Of a stretch of DNA of 64,000 bases, positions 1 through 12,479 are shown one piece after another. This DNA is from Plotosus lineatus (taxonomy: Eukaryota; Chordata; Actinopteri; Siluriformes; Plotosidae): positions 8,816,466 through 8,880,465 of the forward strand of contig CM045746.1 in NCBI GenBank assembly GCA_024760905.1, read 5' to 3'. Position 1 is the stretch's first letter; each line of letters opens with the position of its first letter. Below the pieces are notes generated by a model. That model ran no database searches. It was not told the DNA's origin and worked only from the letters and a program-made list of their open reading frames with translations. Position numbers and translations under genes: made by a program.

Positions 1-1140
1 GAGTTGTTTATTTGACTGATTTGAACACATGGCTCACTTGTGATTCATTTTGTGTGTCATAAATTTTTATTACAGGTACAGATGTAGGATGTTGGCTTCA
101 GTCATAATGACATGTTTCAGCCGATTGTCTCTGCACATATATTATTTTTCTAACGTTTCCCTGAGGGCGAGTCTGAATCACTGTTTGTTTGATTGATGGA
201 ATGTGAACATCAGAGCTGATTTTTTTTTTTTATGGATAAGCAGAAAAGTTGAAGGAAAATAATGATCAGAATAGTAAATATTTCTGAATATCTCTACATC
301 TCCCAGTGTTAGATCAGAGCCAAAAGCAGAGCGGAAGGGACAGAGAGGTGGGACCAGGTCAGGCGCCACATTTTGGGTGGGATCACAGACTCCTGCCAAG
401 AACCGTCTCTGAACAGAACTGTTCATATTCACACACACACTTTTTAATGTGTCAAGAGGCCTTACAGGATGGGCTGGAACAACAAGGGAGGTTTGGGTGT
501 GCCATGATAAGAGCACTGTGTGTGTGTTCTACATTTCCTCTAAGTGAATGACTGCTTCCTGTCCATCTTCACTGTGTGTAATCATTAAAACTCTCATTGT
601 TCCTGAAATAATATCACACCAAGTGATGTATCCTAATCTGCTACACAGACACTTATTAAAAAAGACATACTCATACTCATAAGACGAATGTCATCATGTG
701 ATCGTTTATGTAACATCACAAATAATTCATTTTCAACAACCAATCTCTAATTCTTAATCAAATGCATACCTCAGATTATAGCACAACTGTAGCATACATA
801 TACCAGGCCACAGAAATCTCATTAAAGCTTGCGGCGAAACACAGCTCAACAACTGTTATTGGTCTACTTGCTAACTCGTATTTCCTCCTACGCATCTTTC
901 TCTGAAAATATTGGAAGCCTACAATGAAGATATTTTATTTTATCAAACCTTTATATACACAATACAGTATACAGTTTGAGGCTCAGTAATGGCTGTAGTT
1001 CATTATGCTAGTCGGTTTAATCCACACTTAAAAACTAGTTACCATGCAGTGCATTAAGCTGCTCGTTCAGCTGAATATAGCTGACATAATATATTTCAGA
1101 CACTGTTTCAGTACAAATTTACTCCGTGTATTATTCCTCA
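1..1140. other. No gene recognised
   Basis: AT-rich sequence with a short poly-T (219-231). I see no coding similarity or repeat family that I can name. Confidence 0.4.
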
Positions 1141-1478
1141 GGGCGGCACGGTGGTGTAGTGGTTAGCATGTCCACCTCACAGCAAGAAGGCCGAGGTTCA
1201 ATTCCAGGCCTGGGCGTTTCTGTGCGGAGTTTGCATATTCTCCTTGTGCTTGTGTGGGTTCCCCTGGGTACTCCAGTTTTCTCCCACGGTCCAAAAACCT
1301 GCACAGTAGGCTAATTGGCTGTTCTAAATTGCCCATAGGTTCGCATCGTGCAGAAGGCAATGGCAAATCACTGCACTATCCTTGCCAAGAAAACCTCAAT
1401 GAAGATGATAATTAAGGCGTTAACCTTCATTGCAGGTCGCCAAGAGTCGTCCTACGACTGGGAAGGTACCAGACCATT
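1141..1478 (+). repeat. tRNA-derived SINE (V-type head, RTE/Bov-B-like tail)
   Basis: Begins GGGCGGCACGGTGGTGTAGTGG, an RNA polymerase III A box. The B box is GAGGTTCAATTCC. The conserved core reads CGGAGTTTGCATATTCTCC. The tail GGCAAATCACTGCACTATCC and GTCGCCAAGAGTCGTCCTACG resembles RTE LINE 3' ends. Confidence 0.8.
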
Positions 1479-1580
1479 ATTTCTCATGTAAGGCTTTACT
1501 CTACCCCAATAAATTCCTTTTTATTGAAAGTCAATTTTTTAATGGATCACGTGACACCAACCAGCCATCAATCATGACAC

Positions 1581-1935
1581 CAACCAGGTTGCTCAAGTGG
1601 CACATCAACAAGGGGTGTGACTATCAATGTGAAGTTTGAATCCAGGTTAATGCTGCAGCAATTCATTGTTGAAAATCCATGGCAGCTAACTGTCCAAGCT
1701 CTAATGGGAGGGAGGGATGTACAGTATTCACTTAGATCGTCTTCACTTACAGTAATCACCAGCCAAGTAATAGCATCTATAATCTCATTTGTGTAAAGAA
1801 GTAGATGCTGTCTTATTTGACTGTTTGGCATCATGGTTTGGTGTTAAATAGGAGGCATGTCCTTGCTGATGTCCCTCCCAAGTTGGTGGAGGTTGTGTGT
1901 TTGTGTGTGATGGTACATATGTGCTGTGAGGGAAT
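1581..1935 (+). repeat. tRNA-derived SINE, family C (diverged)
   Basis: Shares order and motifs with 9355-9720, 15790-16150 (reverse), 45221-45480 and 47815-47955 (reverse): a head ending in GTTTGAATCCAGGTTAATGC, then GCTGTCCGTGGC-like sequence, ATGGGAGGGAGGGATG, and CAGTAATCACCAGCCAA. Confidence 0.65.
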
Positions 1936-1954
1936 ACTTTTCATCATTATTATC

Positions 1955-2187
1955 ATCATCGTCTATCACTTATTCCGGGGTCAGGTAGCAGCCTAAGCAA
2001 TGAGGTCCAGACGCCTCTCTCCCCAGCCACTTCCTCCTGCTCTTCCGGGGGGACACTGAGGCATTCCCAAACAAGCCGAGAGACATAGTCCCTCCAGCAT
2101 GTTCGAGGTAGACCCCGGGGTCTCTTCCCTGTTGTACATGCCCGAAACACCACATCAGGGATGCGTTCAGCAGGCATTCTGACCAGA
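1955..2187 (-). mobile_element. LINE family A, 3' end (left part of an interrupted copy)
   Basis: On the minus strand it reads LVRMPAERIPDVVFRACTTGKRPRG, then WRDYVSRL and PPEEQEEVAGER, the C-terminal tail of a common teleost non-LTR element, followed by CCGGAATAAG and a GATGATAAT-type tail. It continues at 4158 after the LINE inserted at 2188-4157. Confidence 0.75.
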
Positions 2188-4157
2188 TAAGAAGAAGAAT
2201 AAAACCTGGCGACAGTACCAAGCAAATATTACCCCAGAAAATCATTTCATATACAATCCAGCCCGAAAAGGCTTCACCTATGTGTCCCGCAAGGCAAGAA
2301 GTGATTATAATAATCGTAAAAATGACTACAGGTCTTAAGAAGGGAAGCTAATGCTGGTGGTGAACTGCCAAGCGACTCATGGGTCAAGGTGGTAAATGTG
2401 ACATCCCACTGCTAAGCCTCAATAACCAGACATACATACGATCTGAAGAGAAAGCGGAATGTTTCGCTGAGATATTTGCAGAGAAATCTACAATTCTGCG
2501 AAAGGATAATGAAAAAGAAATGTCCAGTATATTCAAAAAGCCTAAATCCAGCTTCAAAAAGGTGGTGTTCTGGACAAAACATGTCAAGAAAGCACTAATA
2601 AAGCTAAATACAGACAAAGCCACTGGTCTAAACTCCATACCTGCCAGAGTCCTTAAACAGGCAGCACCAGAACTGGCAAAGCCTTTAGCTAGACTCTTTC
2701 AGCTGCTTCATGATAAGCAATATATGCCTAAGCAATGGAAAATTACATACGTCATACCATGCAACAAAAAAAAGGATAAACATGACCCTAACAACTATAG
2801 GCCTGTTTCTCTCCTGAGCATTATTAGTAAAGTGATGGAGAGTCTCATAAACAGAGCCCTGTGGAAATACATATGCAAGCACCGGCTAATATCAGACAAT
2901 CAATTCGGCTTCAGAGCTGGCTATTCAACTGTAGATGCACTGACATATGTTGCACAGAGCCTGCAGAATGCATTAGACAGGCAGCAAGAAGGTAGGTTAA
3001 TCTGCCTGGACATAAGCAGGGCCTTTGATCGTGTCTGGCATAAAGGCTTAATTGCAAAACTAGAAGCCATTGGTATAAAAGGCACGCTACTGAGATGGAT
3101 AGAGGATTACCTAGCTGACAGAGTACTTAAAGTGACCTTAAACGGCACCACCTCAAGTGCTAAGCCAATCAATGCAGGCGTACCCCAGGGGTCAGTACTG
3201 GGCCCATTACTATTCATCATGACATAATTAAGAACAAAGCTATCCTATATGCAGATGACTCCTCAGTTCTAAGCATCAATAAAGATAGGAAACAGAGCCA
3301 CAGCAGCTAAAAGCTTAAATGAAGACCTGCATGAAATCCAGAAATGGGCAACTGAATGGAATGTCCTCTTCGGAGCAGCAAAGTGCACAAGCATCACAGT
3401 CAGTCGCCTGAAAGATGCAGAAGGGAACCACCCCAACCTCCATTTCATGGACGCCATCCTAGCAGAGGTGGATGAAGTGGAGTTACTAGGAATTACCATA
3501 CGCAAGGACCTCACATGGACCCACATCGTGAAAAAGATGGCTAAAGATGCTGGCTGTCGCTTGGGACTCCTAAGAAGAGTGTCCAGGTACCTGAATCATG
3601 ACCAAAGAGCTGTGATATATAAGAGTATGGTGAGGTCCAGAATGGAATATGCCTCATCGGTCTGGATGGGTGCCTCTCCTACATCATTATCATGGCTTGA
3701 TACCATACAAAGAAGAGCTGTCAAAATAATAGGATCTAAGCCAGGTGACATGGATTCAATGCAAATTCAGCCTCTGGAACAACGTAGAAATGTGGGAGCA
3801 CTAACACTGCTCCACCGTATGTACCACAAAGAAGCCCCTGCCCTACTAAATGCCCTACTCCCTCAGCCTAAACCAGCAGGATGTGTTACCAGACAGTCTA
3901 GTGCTCACAGCACTCAGCAACACGAGAATGCCCCCGCTCATCAACAACAAGCCACCTGAGGTCTTTTGTTCCAGCCGCAGTAAGATTGTGGAATAGTCTA
4001 CCTGAAGAAACTGTGACCACACATGACAGGCAAAAATTCAAATGTGAAGTCAACACCTTCCTCAGTGCTCAACGTCAGCGTCCCACCAAGTGACTGGTGG
4101 CCCAACTGCTAATGCTGAGGTTCGGACAATGCATAAAAAAATAAAAAAATAAAAAAA
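2188..4157 (+). mobile_element. 5'-truncated non-LTR retrotransposon (CR1/jockey-like, family B) inserted in LINE A
   Basis: The reverse transcriptase frame runs 2379-3227 with NNYRPVSLLSIISKVME, QFGFRAGYSTVDAL, LDISRAFDRVWHKGL and GVPQGSVLGPLLF. The YADDSSV catalytic box (about 3249-3272) is in another frame after a small deletion. The thumb and C-terminus lie at 3447-3959, then about 3960-4094 in a further frame. The 3' tail is (ATAAAAAA)n at 4133-4157. At least three frameshifts make it a dead copy. The flanks rejoin into a continuous antisense LINE A. Confidence 0.85.
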
Positions 4158-5236
4158 GATGCCTGAGCCACTGGCCCCTCTCAAGGCTGAGGAGCAGCGG
4201 CTTTAATCTGAGCTCTCTCTGGATGGTTGAGCTTCTCACCTTATCTCTAAGGGAGAGCCCCATCACCTGGAGAAGAAAGCTCATTTCAGCCACTTGTATC
4301 CGTGATCTTGTTCTTTCGGTCAATACCCAAAGCTTGTGACCACAGGTGTGGGTTGGAATGTAGATTGACTGATAAATTGAGAGCTTTGCCTTGCAACTCA
4401 GCTCCCTCTTCAGCACAATGGACCGGTACAGGTTTCACTTTACAGCAGAGGCTGCAACGATCCATCTGTCGATCTCCTGCTCCATCCTTTCTTCATTTGT
4501 GAACAAGACCCCGAGATACTAGAACTCCTCCTCTTGGGGCAGGACCTCATTCCAGACCCGAAGGGTGCATTCCACCCTTGTCCAACTGAGAACCATAGCC
4601 TCAGACTTGGAGGTGCTGATTTTTCATCCCGGCCGCTTCGCACTCGACTGAATTGCTCCAATGAGAGCTGAAAGTGCCAGCTTGATGAAGTTTTTTTTGT
4701 CCTTTTAAACGTCATCCACAAAAAGCAGAGGCGAGAGTCGATGGCCACCAAACCAGAACCCCTCAACGCCTTGGATGCACCAAGAAATTCTGTCCATAAA
4801 AATTATGAACAGAATTGGTGACAAAAGGACAGTCTTGGCAGACTCCATCCCTCACCGGAAACAAATTCGACCTGTTGTTCCCAAGATGGACCACACTCTG
4901 ACTCCAGTGATACAGCAATCGAATTGCCCGTAGCATCGCATCCGGAACGCACCACTGGAGCACGCCCCACAGGATAGCCCGAGGGACATGGTCGAAAGCC
5001 TGCTCCAAATCCACAAAACACATGTGAACAGGTTGGGCAAACTTCCATGCCAGGATCCTGTGGCATGTATAGAGTTGGTCAAGAGTAGCATGGCCAGGAC
5101 AAAAACCACATTGTTCCTCCCGAATCCGAGGTTCAACTATCGGTCAGATCCTCCTCGCCAGTACCCCTGCATAGACCTTCCCGGGTAGACCGAGGAGTGT
5201 AATTCCACGATAATTGGAACACACCCTCTGGTCCCC
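4158..5236 (-). mobile_element. LINE family A, reverse transcriptase part (right part of the interrupted copy)
   Basis: Minus-strand frames: [18 protein letters not shown] (about 4960-5020), then KRELSCKAKLSIYQSIY, ERTRSRIQVAEMSFL, LRDKVRSSTIQREL (4210-4410). It is broken by stops and frameshifts. The same family occurs at 38280-43510 and 7050-7205. The 5' end is truncated near 5236. Confidence 0.8.
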
Positions 5237-5540
5237 CCTTTTAAATAATTTTCATTTTACCAAATTGCTTAACCCGATTAGGGTCACAGGTAAGCTGAAG
5301 CCTATCGCAGTTGACTATGGGCAAAGGCAGAGTACACCATGAACAGCTTGCCAAATCATAGGGCAACACACAAACACAACCATTCACAATCACTTTCACT
5401 ACTAGGGGCAGACTGGAACAGCCAATTAAACTATTGTGCACATATTTGGACTTTCAGCAGAGTGGAGGAAACCCAAGCAAGCATAAGGAGAAATGAACAC
5501 AGAAACCCAGGATCTTCTTGCTGTGATTTGGACAAGTAAG
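5237..5540 (-). repeat. Antisense V-type SINE, diverged
   Basis: Antisense of the teleost SINE tail: GATTAGGGTCACAGGTAAGC, then the GGAGGAAACCCAAGCA segment that corresponds to the SINE core. The tRNA head is poorly preserved. Confidence 0.6.
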
Positions 5541-6235
5541 ACGTGGCACTGGGTGAAACAGGAAAATCATTACATGATGAATTAATTGCAAAATGAAAGT
5601 ACTGTAATGATGTAATAATTAGACTGAGAATCACACTCAACACATCTGTTTTTAGAAGCAAAAGTAATTAACAGGCAAAGAATGTGAATCCAAGCAGCAC
5701 TTTCATGATAAACAGGTTGGTTCGAAAGCAATCTTCTACACAAACAAGCCGAAGGAAATGAACCATAAGACTTGTCGCAGTACACTACATACGCAATTGT
5801 TGTTTGTTCTGGACCAAACCTCACCCTTTCTTGCAGCACATCTGGAAGTTCATGAGTTTCATTTAACAAAAACTGTCCCGCATCCATTCCAGAACTCTGA
5901 TCTGATCTCTGATACACCCAGTAAAAGGTTAGAGAATCTTAAGCCAACAACAGTAAACCTGTCAGTGATCACATCACTTCCAAGGAAAAGCTGAAAGAAA
6001 GCATTTATGCCAAAAATCAAACAGCTCATACATGCCACGACATCTCTAAATTCTAAAAAAAAAAAATAAATAAAAAAAAAAAAAAAAAAAAAAAAGCGAA
6101 GTGAAGGTTGGAGTTGTGGATTAACTTGCGTGGTCTGCTGTATAAGCTGAGCTGTTGCCCTACTCAAAAAATATATGATTGGTTGAATCTTGTACGTCTC
6201 GGAGACTCATTTCTGACCAGTTTACGGATTCTACT
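5541..6235. other. No gene; contains an A-rich tract
   Basis: Unrecognised sequence with a poly-A-rich run at 6054-6095. No coding similarity was seen. Confidence 0.35.
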
Positions 6236-6239
6236 GGTA

Positions 6240-6560
6240 ATACCGTGGGGCTGGTGGCATAGTGGTTAGTGTGCTGGGCTCATGATCGAGAGATTGTGTG
6301 TTCAAATCCCAATTAGACCCTCACTGTGCTAAGACCCCTGGGCAAGGTCACAACCACAAGTGTGCCTCTGTTCACCCAGCAGTATAAATGGGTACCAGTA
6401 AAAATATACTGGGAAGGTAACCTGCAATGGACTAGTGTCCCATCCAGGAGGAGTTGTACTCCTAGTCGCTTCACGCTATGGAAACCGGGGATAAGGACCG
6501 GTCCGATGAGCCCCTAGGCGGGTGTAAAAATCCCAAAGGACTTTACCTTACTAGTACTAC
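6240..6560 (+). repeat. tRNA-like SINE, family S (copy 1)
   Basis: Begins GGGGCTGGTGGCATAGTGGT, then GGGCTCATGATCGAGAGATT and GTTCAAATCCCA (A and B box-like). It has a conserved body with CAGCAGTATAAATGGGTACC and ATATACTGGGAAGGTAACCT, and a tail near GATGAGCCCCTAGGCGGGTG. Near-identical copies lie at 12177-12470 and 30377-30675, with a tail fragment at 63386-63440. Confidence 0.8.
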
Positions 6561-7049
6561 CAAGGGAGGAAAAACCATAGCAAACCAAGAGCCTGACATC
6601 ATTCATACTGCTGAAGTGGGTGCAAGAAAGCAGAGTTGAAGAGACCTCAGCAATTAGAATTTTGACAAAAGGCAATGCTGTCCGCTGCAACATCTTCAAT
6701 AATTGAGACTCCGTGAGACCAGATTTGCAAAAGTAAACACATCCTCATGTAGGAAGAAATGTTTTTTTTTTTTTTTTTTTTAATTCCATAGAAAGTTCTA
6801 CTAATATACCTTTCAGTGAAATCCCAACATCCGAGTGCATTTGGGTTGGTTTCGCTCTTGACAGAATAAAATATCAACTTTAGTACTCATTCAGGTCTGT
6901 CACTTGACATGTTTTCTTTTTCCAGGTCTGTCTGTCAAGTATGACTGCCTAAAACTGACCATGGTTCATAATGAAGTATAATGATGGACAACGTTTTGTT
7001 TTTCTTCTGGCACCCAGGGAAAATTTTGCTTAGCAGGCTAATCATCATA

Positions 7050-7265
7050 AGTCATGTGATCATGCATTTCGGTTGCGCTACTGTACAATCCCATCTACTG
7101 GTCCAATTGAGATTTGGGTGGGGAACAAAAGACCAAGATTGCGGATACAATTTGCTGATCTGAGTTTTCTCCGGAGGGTGTCTGAGCTCAGCCTTACAAA
7201 TAAGGGTAGTTATGATAATTGGCTGTTCTAAATTGACCGAAGGTGCAAGTGTGAATGGTTGCATG
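7050..7265 (+). mobile_element. LINE family A fragment with SINE-like end
   Basis: AAAGACCAAGATTGCGGATA and the following CTGAGTTTTCTCCGGAGGG correspond to the ERTRSR..AEMSFLRR coding part of LINE A, sense orientation and heavily decayed. 7215-7265 (TTGGCTGTTCTAAATTGACC) is a V-SINE tail. Confidence 0.5.
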
Positions 7266-7269
7266 TATA

Positions 7270-8045
7270 TTGCTCTTCAAAGGACTATTGAGTTGTTCAG
7301 GATATATATTTCACCTTCGCCCAGAAGAAGAAACTTTATGGGAAAAAGCCGTCGCATGTGGTATGCAGAAGCACATTTGAACAAGCCAGCTTCATTTTGG
7401 AATAAGGTGCTGTGAACTGTTGAAACAAAGTTGGAATTATTTGGTCATAACGAGGGGAATTATACATGGCAGTGAAAGAACACAGCATTCCAAGAAAAAC
7501 ACTTTCTACCTACCATAGGCTACAATTTGGTAGTAGTTCCATCATGCTGTGGGGCTTTGTGGTTAGTCTGGGTACTGGGACTTTTATGGATTCCTCTCAA
7601 TATCAGCAGATTCTTGAGAATACAGTTAATGAATTAAGCATGAAGTGGAAGTTGTGCCAGGTTGGGATATTTCAACAAAACAAAGACCTAAAACACTGCT
7701 CAAAAACAACCAAGTCATTCATGCAGAGGAAGAAGTACAATGTTCTGAAAGGCCATCCCAGTCTCCAGACCTGAAGATCATTGAGAATCTGTGCAATGAT
7801 TTGTAGCAGGCTGTCCCTGTTTGGCAACCATCAAACCTGACTGAACTGGAGATGTTTTGTAGGGAGGAACAGTCCAAAATGGCTTCCTCCAGAATCCAGA
7901 CACTCAGAGATGATTGGAAGGTTCTATCAAATATTGATGTTGGGTGCCCAAACGTTTTCATACAACTGTCGTGTGCACACAACAAAATTCTGAGCGGTAA
8001 CCGAGATGAAAAAGCCGCTGTTGGGGGAGCTCACCTGACCTGCAC
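7270..8045 (+). pseudogene. Decayed Tc1-like transposase
   Basis: Broken frames give AEAHLNKPASFWNKVL, ELFGHNEGNYTWQ, SIMLWG-like, QQNKDLKHCSKTTKSFMQ and SPDLKIIENL-like segments, the standard order of a Tc1 DD34E transposase. It has several stops and shifts and I see no clear TIRs. Confidence 0.75.
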
Positions 8046-9060
8046 CTGCCACGGTCACAGCATGTAAAATATAAAAGCTTGATTTAATCTGTGTATGTTA
8101 GAGTGTAGGACATGATTGGGATCACTAGATATTGCCTCCACCTCAGTAAATAAATGTTTAAATTATTTCATTTGCAGTCACACTAAACTACCAAACAAAC
8201 AAAAGGAGACGCGCTGACTGAGCACTCAGTTCATTTAAAAGCAGCTAAAACAATGACACGTGGCAACAACACGGCTCCAGGGATGCCGATTCAGAGCCAA
8301 TTTTTATGAGGTGTTAATATTTCTGATCTTGTAATATGAATTGTTATCATTTCTTAATCCTTCTCTCTCAGGCAAACAAACTCAACTACAAACTTTATCA
8401 GCTTGTAAAATTGTTCAGACAACAATATTTATGACTTGTAGCTAATTTGCTTTGGAGGAATTTTCACAACAGTCCCAAACATTCAGCTGTTTTTAAATAT
8501 TATGTTTTTATATCGCCATAGGGACCACATTTCCAAAGAAAAATAGTGACCTTTTGACCTTGTGGGGACCAGTTTGATTGGTCTCTACTTTTGCCCTTCA
8601 AATCTTTAGCCAAGACAAAAGTTTTCTTTGACATTAAGGTGAAAGGCATTTCCTGCACAGGACAATTTATTTGCAACATTTTATGTGTAAAAATCAACTA
8701 AATACATGTATCATTAACGATAAAAATACTTCGACATGCAAGATATCGTGATATTTTTTTTTTCTTCCTGAATGAGAGCTAAGTAAACAAACAAAATTAA
8801 CGGACACCAACTTACGGACTTAAATTTCACAGTTTGACATCACTTTCGGAAAATGTGGATCACAGGACAAATTTGCAGAAGAAAGATTGCAAAACATGGC
8901 AGCGTGCAAAAGACAAGCATTCAAAATTGAGTCTGAATGGAAAAGAGCAAGATGTGATCACATCTTGAAACGACAGAAAATCACTGGCAGAGGTGGCAGG
9001 AAATTCGAGAAGAGAGAAAGACGAGTTCAGATACAAATAGATCTTTAGTTGACTGGCGGG
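8046..9060. other. No gene recognised
   Basis: AT-rich sequence. 8515-8590 resembles a GGGACCACATTTCC / TGTGGGGACCAGT motif seen in fish repeats, but I cannot assign it. 9064-9115 resembles the widespread teleost motif with CATTTAGCGGACGCT. Confidence 0.35.
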
Positions 9061-9354
9061 AACATCTACATTTACGGCATTTAGCGGACGCTCTAATCCA
9101 GAAAGACTTACACATACGCCTCTCCGTTTTATGGATATAATGTATTTAATCCACCCAACGTGAACAGCACTGAATTGTGGGTAACTTCTGTGTTGTTCGG
9201 ATATTTTTTGTGAAAGAAAGTCAATGGTGGATTTGGAAACGCCCTGCTAGTTCTCGAACACTTTTGTACAGCATTATTAGTGTAAAATCGAGAAATGAGA
9301 AAATACAGTTGAGTTTTGGAGAGAGAGAACACTTAGTTGTGTTAAATTAGTGAT

Positions 9355-9720
9355 GTTGAGCTCACGAGTGGCACATCGTTTTAACCCAGCGATCACAAGT
9401 TCGAATCCAGGTAAATGCCACAGCCATCCGTGGCCAGGAATTGATCGGAGCTGATTGGCTAGCTCACTTTGCTGTCAGTCACAGCAATCATCATGGTCGT
9501 CTTTGAGCTTATTCATACAAAGGAGCGGATAGCGCTTCCCTCTGAGTATGTTAGACCGCAACCGAAGTGCGTATGGCACCGCAGTTCAAAAAGAGGTGGG
9601 TGGCGAGCACTGCATGTCTCAGCAGGGGCATGTGCATGCTTTCAACCATCAGTGGTTGGTGGTGGGTGTGAGATAAGAAAGACAATACTTGGATGGGATT
9701 TGTATAGAAAAAAATGTGGA
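9355..9720 (+). repeat. SINE family C
   Basis: GAGTGGCACATCGTTTTAAC, AGTTCGAATCCAGGTAAATG (B box), CACAGCCATCCGTGGCCAGG, and CAGCAATCATCATGG. Same layout as 45221-45480. Confidence 0.7.
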
Positions 9721-9815
9721 TAAAAGCCATAAATAAATAAATAAATAGTGATGTTTTTCAAAAACCGTGGGATTGACCACGTGTAGGATTTAGTTTGAGC
9801 AGGACATGCCTTTAA

Positions 9816-10075
9816 GGTTGGGCGGCACAGCGATGTAGTGTTTGACATTTCCACCTCACTGCGAGAAGGTTCTGGGCTTGGTTGCAGTTTCCCCCCCCCA
9901 GTCCAAAGACATGAACATCAAGCTGGTTGGTTGTTCCAGCTTCCCCCTAGGCGTGGACGAGTGTGTGAGTGGTTATGTGTTTTGGTTTGCGGAGATCTAG
10001 TGAGCAGTGTACTACGCCTTTGCCCCAGGTCGGCGGAGGTTGACCATTGACTGTGATAGGATTAAGGGGTTTGGC
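9816..10075 (+). repeat. V-type SINE with internal deletion
   Basis: Starts GGGCGGCACAGCGATGTAGT, with CCACCTCACTGCGAGAAGGT. The core is shortened around 9890-9960. It ends ATTGACTGTGATAGGATTAA. Confidence 0.65.
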
Positions 10076-10449
10076 TTGTGAGCCTGATTGAGGTTAAGAT
10101 TAGATTCTGTTGCATATCAGCACAATTCTCCTCTCAGGTCATCACATGGAAGACAAAACAAAGTGATTGTCTAATGATGTAGAAAAATCAGACAAGCAGA
10201 AGGGTGTGTGCGCACGCGCCTGTTTTCGGTTGAAATGTTCTGCTTCCTGTTAATTGACAGGTTTGTTCAGTACTGACGGTTTCTTGGGGGGGGGGAGATA
10301 AATAAACAGGAACTGTGAGATGACTTTGGGTTCATCATCACAGATTTATCACTCTTCTGATTTGCATAAAGACTGTTCGAGCAGAAGTTACAAAATTCAC
10401 CCAGAAAGCAGTTCATTGTAAAAGACATCCCTGAATCAACAACTGCAAC

Positions 10450-10595
10450 ATTGCATTCATTTGCTCAAATACTTAATCCTATTAGTGTCACAGTGAGACT
10501 GAAGCCTAGCTCAGCCTACTATGAGCAAAGGAAGAGTACTCATTCAACAACTTAGCAGTCTATTGAAGGGCCAACACACAAACACATAGTTACGT
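10450..10595 (-). repeat. Antisense V-type SINE tail
   Basis: CTATTAGTGTCACAGTGAGA, then ACTGAAGCCTAGCTCAGCCT: the antisense of the same SINE tail as at 5270-5340. Confidence 0.5.
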
Positions 10596-10603
10596 TCAAA
10601 ATA

Positions 10604-11994
10604 ATAGCAGTGTGTTTAAAAAGGTGAAAAGGTCAAAATCCTTATAATCGCTTTTATTTCTATAGACACGGATGCACTGGGAACACAACACATTCCATTC
10701 TAAATCAAAACATGAAGAAAAATATATCACACTCGTGTTATTCCTTTCAAGAAATTGAAAAAAAAAAAAAAGAATATTAGACTGTTCAAAAAATATCAGT
10801 GTCTTGCTTTCTTCTTTGCAAACTCAAACATTCACTGGATAAACCGAAACATGGTGCCGGATTTTACTTTCCATTGAATCACGGAAATAAAAATTGTACA
10901 ATCACTGGTTCGGAGATCTGCTGCATATCTTCGCTGCATGGAGTCAACCGAATTCTGGCGCCTGTGAGCAGGTGTTCCAGCCCAGGTTGATTGAACTATA
11001 TCCATAGTTCTTCTGTATTTCTTGGTGTTGCCTCAGAAACCGCGTTTGTGAGGTCACCCCACAAGTGTTCCCCAGGATTAAGGTCTGGGGATGGGCCGGT
11101 CACTCCATAACCCCAATCCTGTTGGTCTGGAACCAAGATGGTGCCCGTTTACTGGTGTGTTTGGGGTCATGGTTTTGTTGAAACAAAATTCAAAGGCATT
11201 TCCTTTTGAGCATAAGGCAGCACGTTGAAGTGTTATGATGGATTCAAACTGTTCCAGGATCCCTGGGATGCGATAAATAGGTCTGACCCTGACCCTGGGT
11301 CTAGAAATAGGTTTGACCCTGAGGAACATCCTCATATCATGATGCTTACACCACCAGGCTTCAATGTCTTTACAGCATACGATGGCTTGCATTCAGTCTT
11401 TGAGGGTCATCTGACAAACCGTCTCGGGCCACTAGACCCCAAAAAAACAACAACCAATCTTACCTTCATCATCAAGTCCACAAAATGTTGTGCTGTTTCT
11501 CTTTAGTGAACGCTAACCTTTTCAACATGTCTTTTTTTTTTTTTTTTTCCAACAGAGGAACTTTGTGGGGCTTCTTACCAACTGTTCAACTTCACATAGG
11601 CGTCTTCTGTCCATAGCAGGACTCACAGGTAATGTTAGACCTTCGATCTTCCTGGAGCCGAGTTCTTGCCCTTTTGGCTCTTCCATCCATTTGAATGGTA
11701 GTTTTCCAGGTTTTAGTTGCCATTTTAAAGCACTTACAATCGTTTTAGCTGAGCAGCCTCTCGTTTTCTGCACTTCTTTATGCTTCCCCCTCTCCAATCG
11801 ACTTTTTAAATCAAGGTACGCTGTTCTTCTGAACAATGTGTGGAACAACCCACTTTCCCCAGGATTTCAGAGAGAAATGCTCGACAAGATTCATGTGCAA
11901 CATTTGCTGCCTTAAATAAGGACAATAATTGGCATCTGTTTTCAAAGAATGAATGGCGTGACTGATTGAACTCCACACTGCTATTATTTTGAAC
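10604..11994 (-). mobile_element. Tc1-like transposon with matching termini, degraded
   Basis: Terminal inverted sequences GTTCAAAATAATAGCAGTGT (10605) and its complement ending at about 11993. The antisense coding relic includes RGCSAKTIVSALK, GKLPFKWMEEPKGQE (11522-11848) and CFNKTMTPNTPVNGHH plus PISRPRVRVRP (11078-11392). A short internal tandem (CTGACCCTGACCCTGGGTC) disrupts the frame. A second copy is at 31978-32990. Confidence 0.8.
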
Positions 11995-12176
11995 ACGCCC
12001 CTTTAAATTCGTGCTTCAATTACAGTATATAGAATCAGCAGTGTGCATGCCATGATTGTTGGTTCTGTTGGATTCTACTCCACCTGCTAGTAAATTATTT
12101 GCCATGTAGGAATATCATTTCTACCAAAAACACTGACTGAATTTATTTTTGAATTTTTTGAACGGTATACATTACA

Positions 12177-12470
12177 ATGGGGTCAGTGGCGTAGTGGTTA
12201 GGGTGCTGGGATCATGATTGGAAGGTTGTGTGTTAGACCCCCACCGTCCTAAGACCCCTGGGCAAGGTCTGAACCAAAAGTGTGCCTCTGTCCACCCAGC
12301 AGTATAAATGGGGACCAGTAAAAATATACTGGGAAGGTAACCTGCGATGGACTAGCGTCCCGTCCAGGAGGAGTTGAACTCTTGGTAGCTTCACGTTATG
12401 GAAACCGGGGGATAAGCACCGGCCTGATGAGCCACGAGGCTCAGGTGTAAAAACCCAACAGACTACTACC
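12177..12470 (+). repeat. SINE family S (copy 2)
   Basis: GGGGTCAGTGGCGTAGTGGT, TATAAATGGGGACCAGTAAA, ATATACTGGGAAGGTAACCT, ending CCACGAGGCTCAGGTGTAAA. Confidence 0.8.
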
Positions 12471-12479
12471 TACACACAC

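Noticed and set aside
178..551. Small frames on both strands at the window start
   Set aside because: No similarity; they overlap antisense and contain low-complexity ends.
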